A stretch of DNA of 64,000 nt from Hordeum vulgare subsp. vulgare (GCF_904849725.1 NC_058518.1:330978581-331042580); one strand, 5' to 3'. Shown: positions 33,130 to 45,945, numbered from the stretch's first letter. Notes: a model not told the origin generated them from the letters alone. Numbers and translations: made by a program.

Positions 33130-34062
33130 AGGATGAATCGCGAACTCACTAATTGAGGGTTACATCTTTTAAAGATCACTTTTATCTTCCTAGCTGCGAC
33201 AAATGACACATTGTATGCGTGTCACTTATCACAATCTCGAAGTCTTCACTTTTTCGTAGATTTGTATTTTAAAATGTTTTATCTTCTAATCGCGCGTCCA
33301 AATTTTGGACCGTTTTCATCGTTCGGTTTCTCATCGAGATCTTTAAAATTTGATCCCATGTTGATAGGTTTCGACAATTTTTTCACAAAAAAAAGATAAA
33401 AAAACTTGTCTCTCGCAATAGGATAGAAAAATAAAAAACCTGTTTTTCTTGTCATTTTGTTTCCTTTCCGATAGGCACAACCGTGCATCTCACGAAGGCA
33501 AAACCGCGCCTCTCGCGAAAGCAAATTCGTGTCTCTCACGGAAAAACGTGTTTCCCCTTTCCGAGAGGCACGGTGTGCCTCTCACGAATGCAAAAACGTG
33601 CCTCTCACAAAAAACACATAACACATTTTCCCCTTTCCGAGAGGCATGACCGTGGCTTTTGCGAAGGCAAAACTGTGCCTCTCGCGGAAGCAAAACCATG
33701 TCTCTCGCGGAAGCAAAATCATGCCCCTCGCAAATAAAACGGAAAACGTGTTTTTTCTGTATTTGATAGGCACGACCGTGCCTCTCATGGAAGCAAAACC
33801 GTGCCTCTCAGAAAAAACAGAAAATTTGTTTTTCATGCAATTTGTTTTTGATTTTTTTTCATCAAAAAATTAAAAAATACTGGGGAAAAATTGAAACACC
33901 AAAAAAACTGAAAATAATTCAATCTAGAAAAACAAAAAATGCGTGACAAAAAAATAATCCTAATGAAGTGCTCGACACGTGGAGGCGGCGGATAACAGGC
34001 CGAATGGCGATGCGTAAGAGTGCTCGTTAGACGCTCCCAAAAAAGCGCTCGCTAACTAGTTG
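33130..34062. mobile_element. DNA transposon remnant with GCCTCTCGCG minisatellite (MULE-like?)
   Basis: The segment 33135-33400 (AAAGATCACTTTTATCTTCC, GCGTGTCACTT, CGCGTCCAAATTTTGGACCG, GATCCCATGTTGATAGG) is repeated at 39940-40190. The right side, read in reverse, gives AACTAGTTAGCGAGCGCTTTT, which loosely mirrors the left ACTCACTAATTGAGGG. The superfamily is uncertain. Confidence 0.45.
33476..33830. repeat. Minisatellite, unit CCGTGCCTCTCGCGAAAGCAA
   Basis: More than ten variants of a 20-30 bp unit containing CGTGCCTCTCGCG, GAAGCAAAAC and CCTTTCCGAGAGGCA are arranged in tandem. Translations such as the plus frame 33483-33737 are repeats and not genes. Confidence 0.85.
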
Positions 34063-34139
34063 TTCTTGGTGAATCCTCGTGTGGCCTGTTCTTTTTTTTC
34101 TGTGCTCGTTTTTTGCTTTAGTTATGTATTTTTATTTAT

Positions 34140-34680
34140 ATTTCAAAATATTCCTCCACACACACACATACCCATACAAATATATTAAAAACACTCTCGA
34201 AACCATATTTAATAAAATATTGAGTGATTATTTAAAAATATTGAATACATATTAAAAATATGAACCGAGTATTTGAAAAATACTGACCATCAATTTGAAA
34301 ATGTTGAATAAATATTTAAATTGTCAAACAAGTATTAAAAAAATATTGCATAAGTATTGAAATATATGAAACAAATACTCTACAAATGTTAAACAAGTAT
34401 TTAAAAATATATTAAATAAGTGATTATAGAATTTTAAACAAGTATACACAAAATATTGATCACTTACTAAAAATTAATTTTGGACACATAAAAAATGCAG
34501 AGAGAAAACAAAAAAATGTAGGAAATAAAAATGAAAAAACAAAATAAGAAGAAAAAGGAAAACCAAACAAAAATGAAAATGGAACAAAATGCAAGAAAAC
34601 AAAAAAATAAACAAAATGCAAGAGAAAATATAAAAATATATAGAAGAATTAAAAGAAAAAAGAAGAAAAAAAGGCTCGAA
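34140..34680. repeat. Decayed AT-rich tandem repeat (AAATATTGAACAAGTATTTA type)
   Basis: The motif AAATATTGA(A)(C)AAGTATT recurs at about 30-base spacing to 34470, then becomes an AAAACAAAAAA-rich tract. No coding signal. Confidence 0.75.
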
Positions 34681-34892
34681 TAGCCTTAAGTAGGACGTGC
34701 TCTACAATTTACTGTGAGAAGGATCTAAGCGGAGCGGAAGCACCGAAATGCGTGGAGATGAGAAAATGAAGCTTGGTTCTCCCGTTTACTCTCCTGTATT
34801 TTTAATGCCTACATCGTCAATGGGCCAGCCCAATATGACGCAAGTGGAGGGAAACCTAGGTATCAAATCCAACCTCTCTCTCTCTCTCTCTC

Positions 34893-35976
34893 AATTTCGA
34901 CCAATAAACTTGTGCAATGTAATCTTTATGGTTATCTCCAAAGTACATGCCAACCGGCTGAAAAGGGTTTTACCGGAGATTATTTCACATGAGCAATCCG
35001 CATTTATACCTCGTAGATTGATCACGGATAACATCATAGCTGCTTATGAGTGCCTGCATTTTACGAAAAGGTCCAGAAGCAAAACTAACCCTCATTGTGC
35101 TTTGAAATTGGACATGATGAAAGCGTATGACCGTGTTGAATGGAGCTATCTAGAGGCTGTAATTCTGAAGCTGGGCTTTCATACTAACTGGGTAAACAAA
35201 GTCATGTCTTGTATGTCCACTGTCACTTTTTCAGTACTCATTAATGGTGTGAAGATGGATGAATTCTCATCATCTAGAGGCATTCGACAAGGAGACCCAA
35301 TATCCCCATACTTAGTTTTGTTGACAGCGGAAGGGTTGTCTTGCTTGCTGAGAGCGAGAAGTGAAAATGTGAATGTCAAAGGGGTGGTGGTGGCCCCTAC
35401 AGCCCCCCTATGAACCACATATTATTTGCTGATGTTCAAGGCTAATGAGGAAGGGGCAATAATAATCAGAGATGCCATTAGCACCTATTTGTGGTGCTTT
35501 GGGCCAGAGGGTGAACTTGTTAAAATCTAGCATTTTCTTTGGAAAAGGATGTCCAAACAGTATGATGATGAGTATAAAAACCATTCTAGACGTCCCAAAT
35601 GAGTCCCTAGCTGAACGGTATCTTGGGTTACCGTCTGATGTTAGGAAATCTATGAATGGAGTTTTTAAGTACCTCAAAGATAGAGTTTGGGCCAAGGTAC
35701 AAGGGGGGATTATGAAGTACATGGCGTCTCCTAGAAGAGAAGTACTCATAAAATCAGTGGCACAAGCTATACCCAATTTCTCTATGTCCCGCTTTTTGCT
35801 TCCCAGAGGTTTGTGCCAACACATTGACATGATGCTACGGAATTTTTTTTGGGGCAGCAGGAACGGAGAGAGGAAGGTTGCTTGGGTGTCGTGCGAGACC
35901 CTAACCATGCCTAAGTATATGGGAGGTTTGGGTTTTCGGGACAATCATGTTTTTAATCTTGCAATGTTAGCTAAAC
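34893..35976 (+). pseudogene. LINE A reverse transcriptase, broken
   Basis: Blocks seen in order: FRPINLCNVIF, SAFIPRRLITDNIIAAYE, LKLDMMKAYDRVEW, RGIRQGDPISPYL. The catalytic FADD is changed to FADV at about 35425, and a stop (35411) and frameshifts follow. A second frame (35472-35976) carries KSSIFFGKGCP, SLAERYLGLP and REVLIKSVAQAIP. RT would copy LINE RNA at the nicked target. It is dead as it stands. Confidence 0.8.
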
Positions 35977-37001
35977 TGAAAGGACGTGGATGTCGCCTAG
36001 GAGGGGGGGGGGGTGATTAGGCGCTTTAAAATAATTACGGTTTAGGCTTGAACAAATGAGGAATCAAACTAACGTTTAATTTGTCAAGCACAAAACCTAA
36101 AACAACTAGGCTCACCTATGTGCACCAACAACTTATGGTAAGCAAGATAAACAACTAAGTGATAGCAAGATATATGACAATAAACAATATGTCTATCACA
36201 AAGTAATGTGCCTAAGTAAAGGGTTCGGGTAAGAGATAACCGAGGCACGCGGAGACGATGATGTATCCCGAAGTTCACACCCTTGCGGATGCTAATCTCC
36301 GTTGGAGCGGTGTGGAGGCATAATGCTCCCCAAGATGCCAGTAAGGCCACCGTAATCTCCTCACGCCCTCGCACGATGCCAGATGCCATGATTCCACTAA
36401 GGGACCCTTGAGGGCGGTCAACGAACCCGTACAAATGGCAAATCTTGGGGGCGGTCACCGGTACCCGTACAAATTGCTCGGGGCAATCTCCACAACCTAA
36501 TTGGAGACCCCGACGCTTGCCCGGAGCTTTACACCACAATGATTGAGCTTCGAGACACCACCAAGCTTCTAGGACGCCAAAGCATCCACGAAGAACAATA
36601 TCTAGGGTACTAAGTACCAAAGGTAATAAGCTTCTCAAACTTCACTTCCACGTATCACCGTGGAGAACTCAAACCGATGCAACTAATGCAATGGCAAGGG
36701 CACACGGAGTGCCCAAGTCCTTCTCTCCCAAATCCCACCAAAGCAACTAATGCTAGGGAGGAAAATGAGAGGAAGAACGAAGAAGAACACGAAGAACTCA
36801 AAGATCTAGACCCAAGGGGTTCCCCTCACTTAGAGGAGAAAGTGATTGGTGGAAATGTGGATCTAGATCTCGTCTCTCTTTTCCCTCAAGAACTAGCAAT
36901 AATCATTGGAGGGATTGTGAGTTAGCAAGCTCGAAGAAGATCAACAATGGGGGAAGAACACGAGCTAAAGAGATGGATCAATCCAAGGGGAAGAAGACCC
37001 C

Positions 37002-37010
37002 ATTTATATA
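37002..37010 (-). promoter_or_regulatory. TATA box of solo LTR C
   Basis: The minus strand reads CACTATATAAATGGGG, directly downstream of the palindrome array at 37055-37295. Confidence 0.7.
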
Positions 37011-37054
37011 GTGGGGGAAGGAATCAGACCGTTACCCCCACTTACAGCCCGAGC

Positions 37055-37295
37055 CCAGTGGTACTACCGCTGGCTGCAGTGGTACTGCCGCTGAACCTCC
37101 AGCGGTACTACCGCTGGCTGTAGCGGTACTACCACTGAGCCCATGGTAGCGCAAGATACTATGAGCCAACCACCGCCAAGAAAGTCTATGCAAAAATTCC
37201 GATGTAGCACAGCCGCAAAGATACTACCGCCTAGAGAGGTACTACCGCTAACCAGGGGCGGTACTACCGCCGGGCCAGCGGTACTACCGCTCGCC
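37055..37295. repeat. AGCGGTACTACCGCT palindrome array in LTR C
   Basis: AGCGGTACTACCGCTGG-type units occur repeatedly (for example 37099-37113 and 37279-37293), some mutated. They lie immediately upstream of the TATA box on the minus strand. Confidence 0.9.
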
Positions 37296-38381
37296 ACTGA
37301 AACAACCATAACTTTCGCATACGAGCTCCGAATCGAGCAAACCCAAGCTTGTTGGATTCAGGATGAGAAGAGCTATCTAAACAACGACCATGCATATATG
37401 AAAATGCCAATGATATAGAGATGTGAGACCTCTATGAATGAAGAACCGGCAAAAACTCCAACATCGAAAACATCATAGTAGATGCATATGGACTCCATTT
37501 TCGATGAACTCGAGCTTGTCATGAAGATGACCATAAGCTCTTGAACTCACAAAGAGAAACACCAAATAATAACCAAGAAGTATGATGCAAGGATGCAAAT
37601 GGTTTGAGCTCTCAACGAACGATACGATGAAGCTACTCACTTGAGAGCCCCCCTTGACAGTACAACATTCTATCCTAAAACAGAAAACCTATCAAGGGCA
37701 AACCTATACCTTACACCTCGACCTCCTGAGCTAGATGATGATGATCTTGGCTTCCTCAAGATGGACCACCTTTCTTGATTGCGTTGGCTTGATGAAGACT
37801 AGTTGATTGATCCCCCATACTCACTATGGGTGAGCCACTCTTCAACATATCTTCACAAGTCCATTGCCACCACAATGGACCGCTAGCTTCAAGCATGATA
37901 TATTCATGCTGATCCACTTGAACTTGCACACTGCAATCTTGATGACGATCACCACTTGACATCATCCTTCATGGGCTGTATGAGATCTTCCTTTTGACGC
38001 AAGTCCATGGAAACACACCTAACCCCCACATAGAACTCTCACGAAGACCATGGGTTAGTACACAAACACGTAATGGACAACGCTTACCATACCATGGGAT
38101 CACTTGATCCCTCTCGGTACATCTTGTACGCTTTGTGTGTTGATCATCTTGATTTACTCTTTGTCTGAGATCTTGATCAACCTTGTGTCTCTATGACCAT
38201 TCTTTGGATAATACCTTGAATACCATCTCGGTCATCATATAAACTCCTTGAACCCAACAGATGGACTTCCAGAAGTGCCTATGGATAAATCCTATAAATA
38301 TAACTTAAGGCAACCATTAGTCCATAGGAATTGTCATCAATTACCAAAACCACATATGGAGATATATGCTCTAACATAAAC

Positions 38382-39905
38382 AATCATGGAGATTGCTGCA
38401 AGACCCAGAGTCTCTCAGCGCAAGAAGACTAAAGGCAGTGTATTTCCCTCACTCTAATTTGCTTGAAGCAGAGGTTGGAAGTCATCCGTCTCAGATCTAA
38501 AGGGCGGTATGCGAGGGCACCTCTGTTTTAAAGCAGGGTCTTATTCAAAGAATTGGCAACGGGCTCGGTACAAGTATTTGGAATGATAATTGGATCCCAA
38601 GGGATCACATGCTTCGTGCACTACATCCACGAAGTAATAACCCGCCGGAGCTCATCTCAGATCTTATCGATCCGATAAACAGAAGATGGTACAAGAATCT
38701 TTTGCATGAACATCTTTAGGAGATTGATATTCAGAGGGTTGTCAACATCCCACTGAGCTCTTATAACAAAACAGATGAGTGGGCTTGGCATTATGAGAGA
38801 TCTGGATTATTTTCTGTCAAATTCGCGTATAGACTTCTAATGGAAATGAAGAGAGTTTGATAAAATTGGCTATATGAAGTTCCAGAGAATTCCGACATTG
38901 GAGGTAATATGCAGCATAGGAAGAAGCTTTGGAATGTAAAGCTGCTAGCAAAGCTTTGTAATTTTGCTTGGCGTTTAACCAAGAATTCGGTTCCGACAGA
39001 AGTTGTTCGTCATAATGTAATATGACATAATTGGATGTTTGTCCATTTTGTAATGCAGCTAAGACACTTGGAAGCATGCTCTTGTTCAATGCCCCATGGC
39101 AAAAAGCATCTGGTCTTTAGTAGATGATGATCTGGCAGAACAAATGATAGCTTGCAATCACAGTGATGCTAAGCTCTATCTTTTTGAGCTTCAGGAATTG
39201 ATGGGGCATGAGACTTTTGTGAAACTCATTGTTACCTTGTGGTCGATTTGGTGGATGCGGAGAAAGGTTGTCCATGAAGAGAAATTTCAGTTTCTACTAA
39301 CCACTTTTCCGTTCATCCAAAGATACATGCTAGATCTACAGATTTTAAAGGATGAAACTCGTTTGCACAAACCCATGGTGAACGGTCAGAGTCCTAAATG
39401 GATTGCTCCGCCTGCTACGAGTGTTAAACTTCATGTCGACGCTGCTGTGGGCAGAAACAACGATAGGGGGGCTTTGGCAGTAATCTGTCAAGATGAGTCT
39501 GGTGCTTACTTGGGTGCTTCTGCTATTACTTTTCAGGATTTGGTCGATCCAGAAATCCTAGAAGCAATGACGAGTTTGGAGGCCTTATCTTCAGCTGCTG
39601 ATTTGGGCTGTGAGCGAATTGTTGTTGCTACAGACTATGAGGCAACTATCATAGATCTGAAGTGTGTGTACAAGGGACCCTGAGCAGTAATGATCCAAGA
39701 TATTAAGCAAAGGATGCAAGACTTCACTTTAGTTGATTACATCCATGAGAAGCAGGAGATGCATCTTGAAGCTCACAAGCTTTCAAAAGCAGCAACTACC
39801 TTAGCTTTTGGCCGCCATATTTGGCTTTCTATCTTACCTCACATTATGTGTATCCCTGATCTTGTTGTTATTTAAGTTAATTGGCTTTCACCCCTAAAAA
39901 AACAA
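38382..39905 (+). pseudogene. LINE A C-terminal part: zf-RVT and RNase H, broken
   Basis: The text after solo LTR C gives [31 protein letters not shown] (the strand region after RT) and a mutated zf-RVT part near 38930-39090. An open frame (39096-39683) then carries an RNase H fold: VKLHVDAAVGRNNDRGALAV, DPEILEAMTSLEALS and VVATDYEATI. A stop at 39680 precedes the last RNase H helix (EAHKLSKAAT, 39690-39875). RNase H in this place is typical of some plant LINEs. Confidence 0.75.
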
Positions 39906-39934
39906 AGGGTTAAAGCAACAAATAGTCGTGTGCA

Positions 39935-40382
39935 GAATTACTAATTAGAGAGTACTCCTTTCAAAGATCACTTCCATCTTTATAGGTTGCGACAAGTGGC
40001 GTACTGCATGCGTGTCACTTGTCTTAACCTGGGAGTTATCACTTTTTTAATATATTCATATTTTCAATATGTGTTATCTCTTAAACCGTGCGTCCAAATC
40101 TTGAACCGTTTTCATCGTTGAATTTCTCGCTCGACATCTTCAAAACTAGATCCCATGTTGATAGGTTTTGACAATTTTTTTATGAAAAAGCTGGACAAAA
40201 AAACCGTGCCTCTCGAGATAGGAAAAAACCCAGAAAACACATTTTTCGCGTTTTTTCCCTTTCCGAGAGGTACGGCCGTGTCTCTCACAAGAAAAAACCG
40301 TGCCTCATGCAGAAAAAACCGTGCCTCTCAAGAAAATAGAAAACACGTTATTTTTCTCTTTATGAAAGGCACGGGTGTGCTA
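39935..40382. mobile_element. Second copy of the DNA element at 33130-34062, truncated
   Basis: AAAGATCACTTCCATCTT, GCGTGTCACTTG, GTGCGTCCAAATCTTGAACCG and GATCCCATGTTGATAGG match the first copy in order. The CCGTGCCTCTCGAG minisatellite follows and is cut where LINE B begins near 40383. Confidence 0.6.
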
Positions 40383-40526
40383 CTGTGCCACATAGCCGAA
40401 ATCCTCAAAGCCCTACTCCCAACAGAGACTTGAAGAAAGCGAGAACTGCAGCATGAAAGGATCCTTTTGGAACGGCAAAACAAACTTTGGCGGGCCCTGT
40501 TGATGGGCGTCGCCGTGCCCAATGAG

Positions 40527-41307
40527 TATCATCTGTTGGAACTATCATGGCACGGGAAACACGGTGACATTTCGAGAACTTCGTGACATCGCGAAGAATT
40601 TTCCCCCCACCTTCCTGTGTATTGTTGAAACTTAAATTTATAGAACGAGCGTGGAAAGTTTAGCTGGTACTCTAGGCTTTGACAATTCATTTGTTGTAAG
40701 CAGCCATGGCAGAAGCGGTGGCTTAGGCATTTTTGGAACGATCCAATAAAGATTGATATTTTACGTTACTCAAAGTATCATATGTATTGTCTGGTTCAGG
40801 AAATTGATGTTGATGATTGGAGATTGACTCTAATCTATGGGGAGGCCCAAACCCAAATGAGACATCAAACTTGGGATGTAATGAAGGGGATAAGCTCTTT
40901 GAGTGCCGCCCTGTCTTTGTATAGGGGATTTCAATGAAGTGTTACAACCAGACGAGCAAGAAGGAATAGGAGAAAGAAGTAATGCACAAATACAGGGTTT
41001 TCGAGATGCGGTTCACGTTTGTATGTTGATGGACATCGGGTACCAAGGCCGGTTCTGGACTTTTATTAAAACGGTGGCGGGAGGCAGGTATACAAGGGTA
41101 CGCCTCGATAGGGCTCTTGTATCATCAAACTTGGCGTCGCGGTTCCCGGATGCTCAACTATCACATTTGACAGCTGCATCGTTGGATCATAGCCCGATTA
41201 TGCTGACTTTGAGGGAAGGAGGTGCATCACGCATACCATTCTGCTTTAAATACGAGACAATGTGTGAAATGCAGGATACCTGGCGAGATACTCTTCTTGA
41301 GAGTTAG
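40527..41307 (+). pseudogene. LINE B apurinic endonuclease-like domain
   Basis: Text begins MSIICWNYHGTGN, the usual start of the endonuclease in plant LINEs. It continues with a stop at about 40632, GRSGGLGIFWND, IGDFNEVLQPDEQEG (40921-40965), RLDRALVSSNLASRFP and LDHSPIMLTL. GDFNE and DHSPI carry catalytic Asp/His positions of the family. One stop and at least one frameshift (near 40915) break it. The domain would nick the target DNA. Confidence 0.8.
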
Positions 41308-41325
41308 TCATCGGGCGGACAAGCT

Positions 41326-42970
41326 ATGCAGGTCGAACAACTGCGAGCCAAGTTGGGGGCAGTTTCTTTGGATCTGGGCAGCTGGAACAGGAATACCTTC
41401 GGTTCTATCAGGAAGGAGATCAAAACTTTGAACACTGAATTGGATAAACTTCTAGGGGAACCAGGGAGGACTGGACCATCCCGCGTCGAGATGAAAATCA
41501 ATGAGAAACTGCTTGAACTTTACCATAGGGAGGAACTCATGTGGCGTCAGAGATCAAGACTGGAGTGGCTTTCGGCTGGTGATCGGAATACAAGGTTTTT
41601 TCATATGCGGTCCAGGAAAAGGTGAAAGAGAAACATGATTAAAGCATGGGCCAACTCTCTTGGGGTGCTGACATCGGATGCAAGAGAGCTAAAATCGTTG
41701 GTGCAGGATTTTTATAAAACCCTTTATACTTCAGAGGGGGTTCAGGGCATGGATGAAGTCTTGCAAAATGCACCTCACAAGGTCACTCAACACATGAATG
41801 GAATTCTCACGGCGCCATATACTACCGAGGAGGTAAAAACTGCTCTCTTTCAAATGTTTCCAACTAAGGCGCCGGGCCCTGGCGGATTTCCGACACACTT
41901 CTACCAAAGGCATTGGGATATTTGTGGTGAGGAGGTAACCAATGCAGTCTTGAGAATTGTCCGGGGCGAAGATGTGGTCGATTGCATCAATGATACGGTG
42001 CTGGTACTTATACCCGAGGTATTGAACCCAACACAGCTATCTCACTTCCGCCCAATTAGTCTGTGCAACGTAATATACAAAATTGCCTCCAAGGTAGTGG
42101 CACATAGACTTAAACTAAGCCTCCCAGATATCATCTCGGATGAGCAGTCTTCTTTTGTACCGGGGCGGCTTATCACTGACAACATTATTTGTGCATATGA
42201 GTTCTTACACTTTATGAAACAGAGCAAGGCGAAATTAAACAGCTTGTGGGCCCTAAAGCTTGACATGATGAAGGCATACGACAGGCTGGAATGGCCGTAT
42301 CTTCGAGCTATCATGGAAAATCTGGGGTTTGCCCAATCATGGATTCATTTAATCATGGGTATGATTCCTCCGTATCTTTCTCAGTCCTGTTCAATGGTGA
42401 GAAGCTTCAACAATTTACTCCATCACAAGGTATTCGACAGGGAGATCCTATCTCTCCTTACCTTTTCTTGATTGCAGCAGAGGGCCTTTCGTGCCTTTTA
42501 AGATCTAGTTCTCAATCATCAGAATTTGAAGGGGTTAAGGTGGCACCAACAGCTCCATCTGTGAGCCACCTCCTTTTTGCTGATGATAGACTGCTGGTTT
42601 TCAAGGCAAGTGTTGAGGGGCGGCCAAGGTGTCAAACCTATTGAATATATATTGCAATGCATCCGGACACAGAGTTAATCATGAAAAGTCTTCCATCTTC
42701 TTCAGTAAGGGATGTCCCCAGGTGAAGAGATATAACATCAAAAATCTATTGCAAGTTCACAATGAGTCCTTAAGTGATAGATACCTTGGGATGCCAATGG
42801 ATGTGGGGCACTCGAAGATGGGAACGTTCAAATACCTTAGAGATCGTGTTTGGGAGAAAATCAAAGGATGGATGCAAAAATTTCTATCTTCGACGGGGAA
42901 GGAAGTCCTCATCAAATCGGTCACCCAGTTGATCCCAGTTTACTCTATGTCATGTTTTAGGCTACCTTGA
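41326..42970 (+). pseudogene. LINE B reverse transcriptase, frameshifted
   Basis: Frame 41326-41625 is the linker (LEWLSAGDRNTRFFHMR). 41635-42360 carries KAPGPGGFPTHFYQ, FRPISLCNVIYKIASKV, SSFVPGRLITDNI and LDMMKAYDRLEW. A shift near 42360 moves to the frame with SQGIRQGDPISPYLF and the intact catalytic FADD (about 42579-42590). A second shift near 42625 leads to KSSIFFSKGCP, SLSDRYLGMP and GKEVLIKSVTQLIPVY, ending at 42970. Few lesions, so it is younger than LINE A. Confidence 0.85.
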
Positions 42971-44042
42971 GGCCTATGTGAAAACATAGCGTCAAGCATT
43001 CGGCAATTATGGTGGGGGAGTAAACAAGGAAAAAGGAAGCCGGCATGGGTATCTTGGGACGTCATGACATGATCGAAAAACCTTGGTTGATTGGGCTTTT
43101 GGGACATGGAGATTTTTAACTTAGCGCTTCTTGCCCATGAGGCTTGGAGGGTTTCTCAAGAACCCAACTCTCTAAGTGCTCGTATCTTGAAAGCTGTCTA
43201 CTTCCCTCATAGCACCCTTTTAGAGGATCAGCTTGGTAGCCACCCTTTGCAAATTTGACGTGCAATTTTGGATGGAAGGGATATTTTGAAGCAAGGTTTG
43301 ATCCGCATGATCAGTAACGGAACAACTACGAATATATGGGACACAAAATGGATTCCGAGAGCGGGACCAATGAGACCTATTGCATCATTGGTTGATAATC
43401 CGCCTAGGCTGGTCTCAAAGCTTATTGATGCAACTTCAGCAACATGGGGGTATGATTTGATTCGGTCTACTTTTTTACCAACTGATGTGGAAGCAATCCT
43501 CGCTATACCACTTTGCACTAGGAATGTTGATGACTTTTGGTCCTGGAGTTGCAAAAGGAAAGGGGTATTTACTGTCCGATCGGCTTATCGTATGATCATG
43601 AACACTAAGTTTCATAGGGAGAACTAGCTTGAGGGAAATGGTGGCCCCTCCAACATTGCAACCGAGGGCAAGGCATGAGCATCTATGTGGAAAGTCAAAG
43701 TCCCGTCCAAACTCAAAGTCTTTTGCTCGCGCCTGGCTCAACATTCTATCCCTTCGGCAGACGTGCTTCATCACTGGCATATGGCCGATTCTTCTCGTTG
43801 CACGCTTTACGGAATGCAGGACTCTTGGAGACATGCACTTCTGAGCTGCACCATGTCCCATTCTATTTGGTCTTTGGCTCACGAGAACCTTGTTCAACTA
43901 ATCAGTTTGAATCAAGATTGTAATGCTAGAAACTGGATCTTTGCAATCCAAGAGAAGCTGTCTGAGAAGGAGTTCCTATGCTGTTTGGTAACTTTATGGT
44001 CTATTTGGAGAGCTCCAAGGAAGGCCATATATGAAGATATAT
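42971..44042 (+). pseudogene. LINE B region between RT and RNase H, with zf-RVT
   Basis: Follows the RT after a stop at 42968. Blocks seen: LWWGSKQGKRKPAWVSWD, EPNSLSARILKAVYFP, LIRMISNGTTTNIWDTKWIP, KGVFTVRSAYRM, then zf-RVT text WKVKVPSKLKVF, VLHHWHMADSSRC and DSWRHALLSCTMS. The last open frame ends at 44042. Several stops are present (for example 43256 and 43626). Confidence 0.75.
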
Positions 44043-44101
44043 AACATAGTCCTTTATCCACCCATCACTCCATCACTACTTTCCTGGGGGATTTTGAAAC
44101 G

Positions 44102-44418
44102 GTGAACAACTTCGGCACCTCAGCGTCAACAGCCAGGTCTCCTATGGACAAACCAACTGGTTGGGAGCAGCCGTCGCCGAGCTTCTCCAAGCTCAACAGT
44201 GATGCAATAGTTAGTAGGAACCAGAGCTATGGATCTGTTGCCGCAATTTGCAGATCACACGATGGTTTGTTCCTAGGTGCTTCAGTAATTGTCTTTGGAG
44301 GAATCCATGACCCACCGACTCTGGAGGCTCTGGTGGTTCGAGAGGCCCTTGCACTAGCGGAGGACCTAAACTTGCAATAGATCCATGTTGCATCTGATTG
44401 CAAAATAGTAGTGGACGA
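44102..44418 (+). pseudogene. LINE B RNase H, N-terminal half
   Basis: It reads PSFSKLNSDAIVSRNQSYGSVAAI, FLGASVIVFGGI, DPPTLEALVVREALALAEDLN, a stop at 44378 and IHVASDCKIVVDD, ending at the Gypsy insertion. DxD-like and EAL positions fit RNase H. The last codons are continued at 54623. Confidence 0.75.
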
Positions 44419-45945
44419 TGATGACCCACAAGTATAGGGGATCAATCGTAGTCCTTTCGATAAGTAAGAGTGTCGAACCCAACGAGGAGTAGAAGGATCT
44501 GACAAGTGGTTTTCAGCAAGGAAAAATCTGCAAGCACTGAAATTGTCGGTAACAAGTGATTATGTGGTGACATGATTCGTAGCAAGCAACAAGTAACAAA
44601 AGTAGCAACGATGCAGCAAAGTGGCCCAATACCTTTTATAGCAAGGGACAAGCTGGACAAAGTCTTGTAGGAGTAAAAACGCTCCTGAGGACACACGGGA
44701 ATTTCTGTCATGCTAGTTTCATCATGTTCATATGATTCGCGTTCGTTACTTTGATAGTTTGATATGTGGGTGGACCGGTGCTTGGGTACTGCCCTTACTT
44801 GGACAAGCATCCCACTTATGATTAACCCCTCTCGCAAGAATCCGCAACTATGAAAGAAGAATTAAGACTAAGTCTAACCATAACATTAAACTAGTGGATC
44901 CAAATGAGCCCCTTGCGAAGCAACACATAAACTAGGGTTTAAGATTCTGTCACTCTATTAAACCATCATCTACTTACTACTTCCCAATGCCTTGCTCTAG
45001 GCCCAAATAAAGGTGAAGTGTTATGTAGTCGACGTTCACATAACACCACTAGAGGAAAAACAACATAAAACATATCAAAATACCGAACGAATACCAAATT
45101 CACATGACTATTATTAGCATGTCTTATCCCATGTCCTCAGGAACAAAAGTAACTAGTCACAAAGCATAAGCATAAACATGATCAGAGGTGTAATGAGTAG
45201 CATCAAGGATCTGAACATAAACTCTTCCACCAAATAATCCACCTAGCATCAACTACAAAGAGTAATCAACACTACTAGCAACCTTACAAGTACCAATCGG
45301 AGTCGCGAGATGGAGATTGGTTACAAGTGATGAACTAGGGTTTGGAGATGAGATGGTGCTAATGAAGATGTTGATGGAGATGAGTCCCCTCCAATGAGAG
45401 GAGTATTGGTGATGACGATGGCAATGATTTCCCCCTCCGGGAGGGAAGTTTCCCCAGCAGGATCGTCCTGCCGGTGCTCTAGATTGGTTCTGCTCAAGTT
45501 CCGCCTCGTGGCGGTGGCGAAACCACGAAAAAGCTCCCGTCTGATTTTTTCTGGATGAAACCCTCCATGTAGCAAAAGAGGGGGCAATTGGGCTAGCAGG
45601 GTGCCCACAAGCCCCCATGGCGCGGCCTGGGGGGGGGGGGGTGGCCGCGTCGTGCAGGCTTGTGGCCACCCCCTGGCGCCCCTCTGGCGCTTCTTTGGCC
45701 CAATATTTTTTATATATTCGGAAAAAAATCTCCGTTGATTTTCACGGCGTTTGGAGTTGCGCAGAATAGGTATCTCAACTTTGCTCCACTTTCAGGCCAG
45801 AATTCCAGTTGCCGGTATTCTCCCTCTTCATGTAAACCTTGCAAAATAAGAGACAAAAGGCATAAGAATAGTACCGTGAAGTGAAATAACAGCAAAAGAA
45901 GCGATAAATATCAACGTGAAAACAAGATGCAAAATGGACGTATAA
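44419..45945 (-). repeat. 3' LTR of the complete Gypsy element
   Basis: 1527 bp. On the minus strand it begins TTATACGTCC (the G of TG changed to T) and ends GGGTCATCA. Confidence 0.9.

Larger units (their letters stand above)
35977..38376 (-). mobile_element. Solo LTR C (palindrome-bearing family), minus orientation
   Basis: The plus strand starts TGAAAGGACGTGGATGTCGC and ends ATGCTCTAACA, the reverse complement of copies A and B. TAAAC flanks both sides (35972-35976 and 38377-38381). Length 2400 bp, no internal domain. A G-run (36003-36013) lies 27 bases inside the LTR 3' end, as in the other copies. Confidence 0.9.
34893..39905 (+). mobile_element. LINE A (plant RNase H-bearing LINE), 5' truncated and split
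   Basis: It begins inside the RT domain right after a (CT)n run (34874-34892), so the endonuclease is missing. It carries RT, zf-RVT and RNase H remains, and ends near 39905 with an A-run. Solo LTR C (35977-38376) interrupts it: protein text runs from FNLAMLAK before the insertion to [18 protein letters not shown] after it, with one TAAAC target copy removed. Confidence 0.8.

Noticed and set aside
33476..33830. Possible CRISPR-like array
   Set aside because: Tandem units vary and are contiguous without unique spacers; a plant minisatellite fits better.
36084..36638. 184-codon minus frame, and similar ones at 13295-13576 and 23705-24100
   Set aside because: They lie within palindrome-family LTRs in homologous places; no domain or codon constraint visible.
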